DNA from: Pleodorina starrii
Taxonomy: Eukaryota > Chlorophyta > Chlorophyceae > Chlamydomonadales > Volvocaceae
Direction: 5' to 3'
DNA length: 64,000 bases
NCBI GenBank assembly: GCA_030267565.1
Contig: BRXU01000003.1
Coordinates: forward strand, 2,402,001 to 2,466,000
Made by a program: the position numbers and the translations under genes. Each line of letters opens with the position of its first letter. Within the stretch, counting starts at the first letter, position 1. The notes beneath the pieces were generated by a model. It was not told the origin of the DNA, ran no database searches, and saw nothing but the letters and a program-made list of their open reading frames with translations. Below are positions 63,975 through 64,000 of the stretch, piece by piece.

Positions 63975-64000
63975 GTAGGTGTGCCACTCTCTATCCTGGG

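Overview
The window is nuclear DNA of a volvocine green alga (Chlamydomonas-like). The evidence is the high GC content, genes split into many short exons by GT-AG introns with GTGAGT- or GTGGGT-type donors, abundant G- or C-rich simple repeats, a family of F-box-like/ankyrin-type proteins, a proline-rich wall-type protein, and Ty3/gypsy elements whose integrase is followed by a PHD finger. No bacterial operon, rRNA, tRNA or CRISPR array was seen.

Layout: 1-281 is the edge of an unidentified coiled-coil gene (minus strand). Three segmental duplicates of an ankyrin-type gene lie at 0.53-2.6 kb (copy A, frameshifted by a palindromic insertion), 24.7-26.8 kb (copy B, a pseudogene followed by a very long GGAT microsatellite) and 31.1-33.1 kb (copy C, intact). 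Between A and B is a nest of mobile DNA. It holds a decayed gypsy relic (about 5.4-8.5 kb) whose PHD finger was split by a 480-bp miniature LTR element, a 1.2-kb fold-back with 449-bp arms, and a 9,207-bp retroelement (11,849-21,055) with one intact 2,821-codon polyprotein. That retroelement sits inside the last coding exon of a cysteine- and proline-rich secreted-protein gene (11.4-23.5 kb, minus strand). A 4-bp target duplication flanks it, and removing it restores the exon in frame.

The right half is more ordinary. It holds a membrane RINGv (MARCH-type) ubiquitin ligase gene (36.8-41.5 kb, minus), a divergently transcribed mitochondrial carrier gene (42.0-47.7 kb, plus), two extra tandem copies of the last four exons of that carrier (to 54.9 kb), a TPX2-like spindle protein gene (55.7-59.3 kb, minus), and the first four exons of an apparently plastid-targeted protein of unknown function (62.8 kb to the edge, plus). 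Exon models for the secreted, RINGv, carrier and TPX2-like genes each add up to a whole number of codons.

The main candidate for new biology is the large retroelement. Between RNase H and integrase it carries a domain that reads like a DNMT3/DRM-type cytosine-5 methyltransferase whose catalytic Pro-Cys is gone. It also has a PHD finger, a predicted membrane helix inside the polyprotein, and no visible 5' LTR; its ends are short inverted repeats (TGTCACGC...GCGTGACA). A 315-bp element at 62.0 kb has nearly the same ends and also a 4-bp target duplication, so it may be a non-autonomous passenger. All identifications are from reading the sequence; no database search was run.
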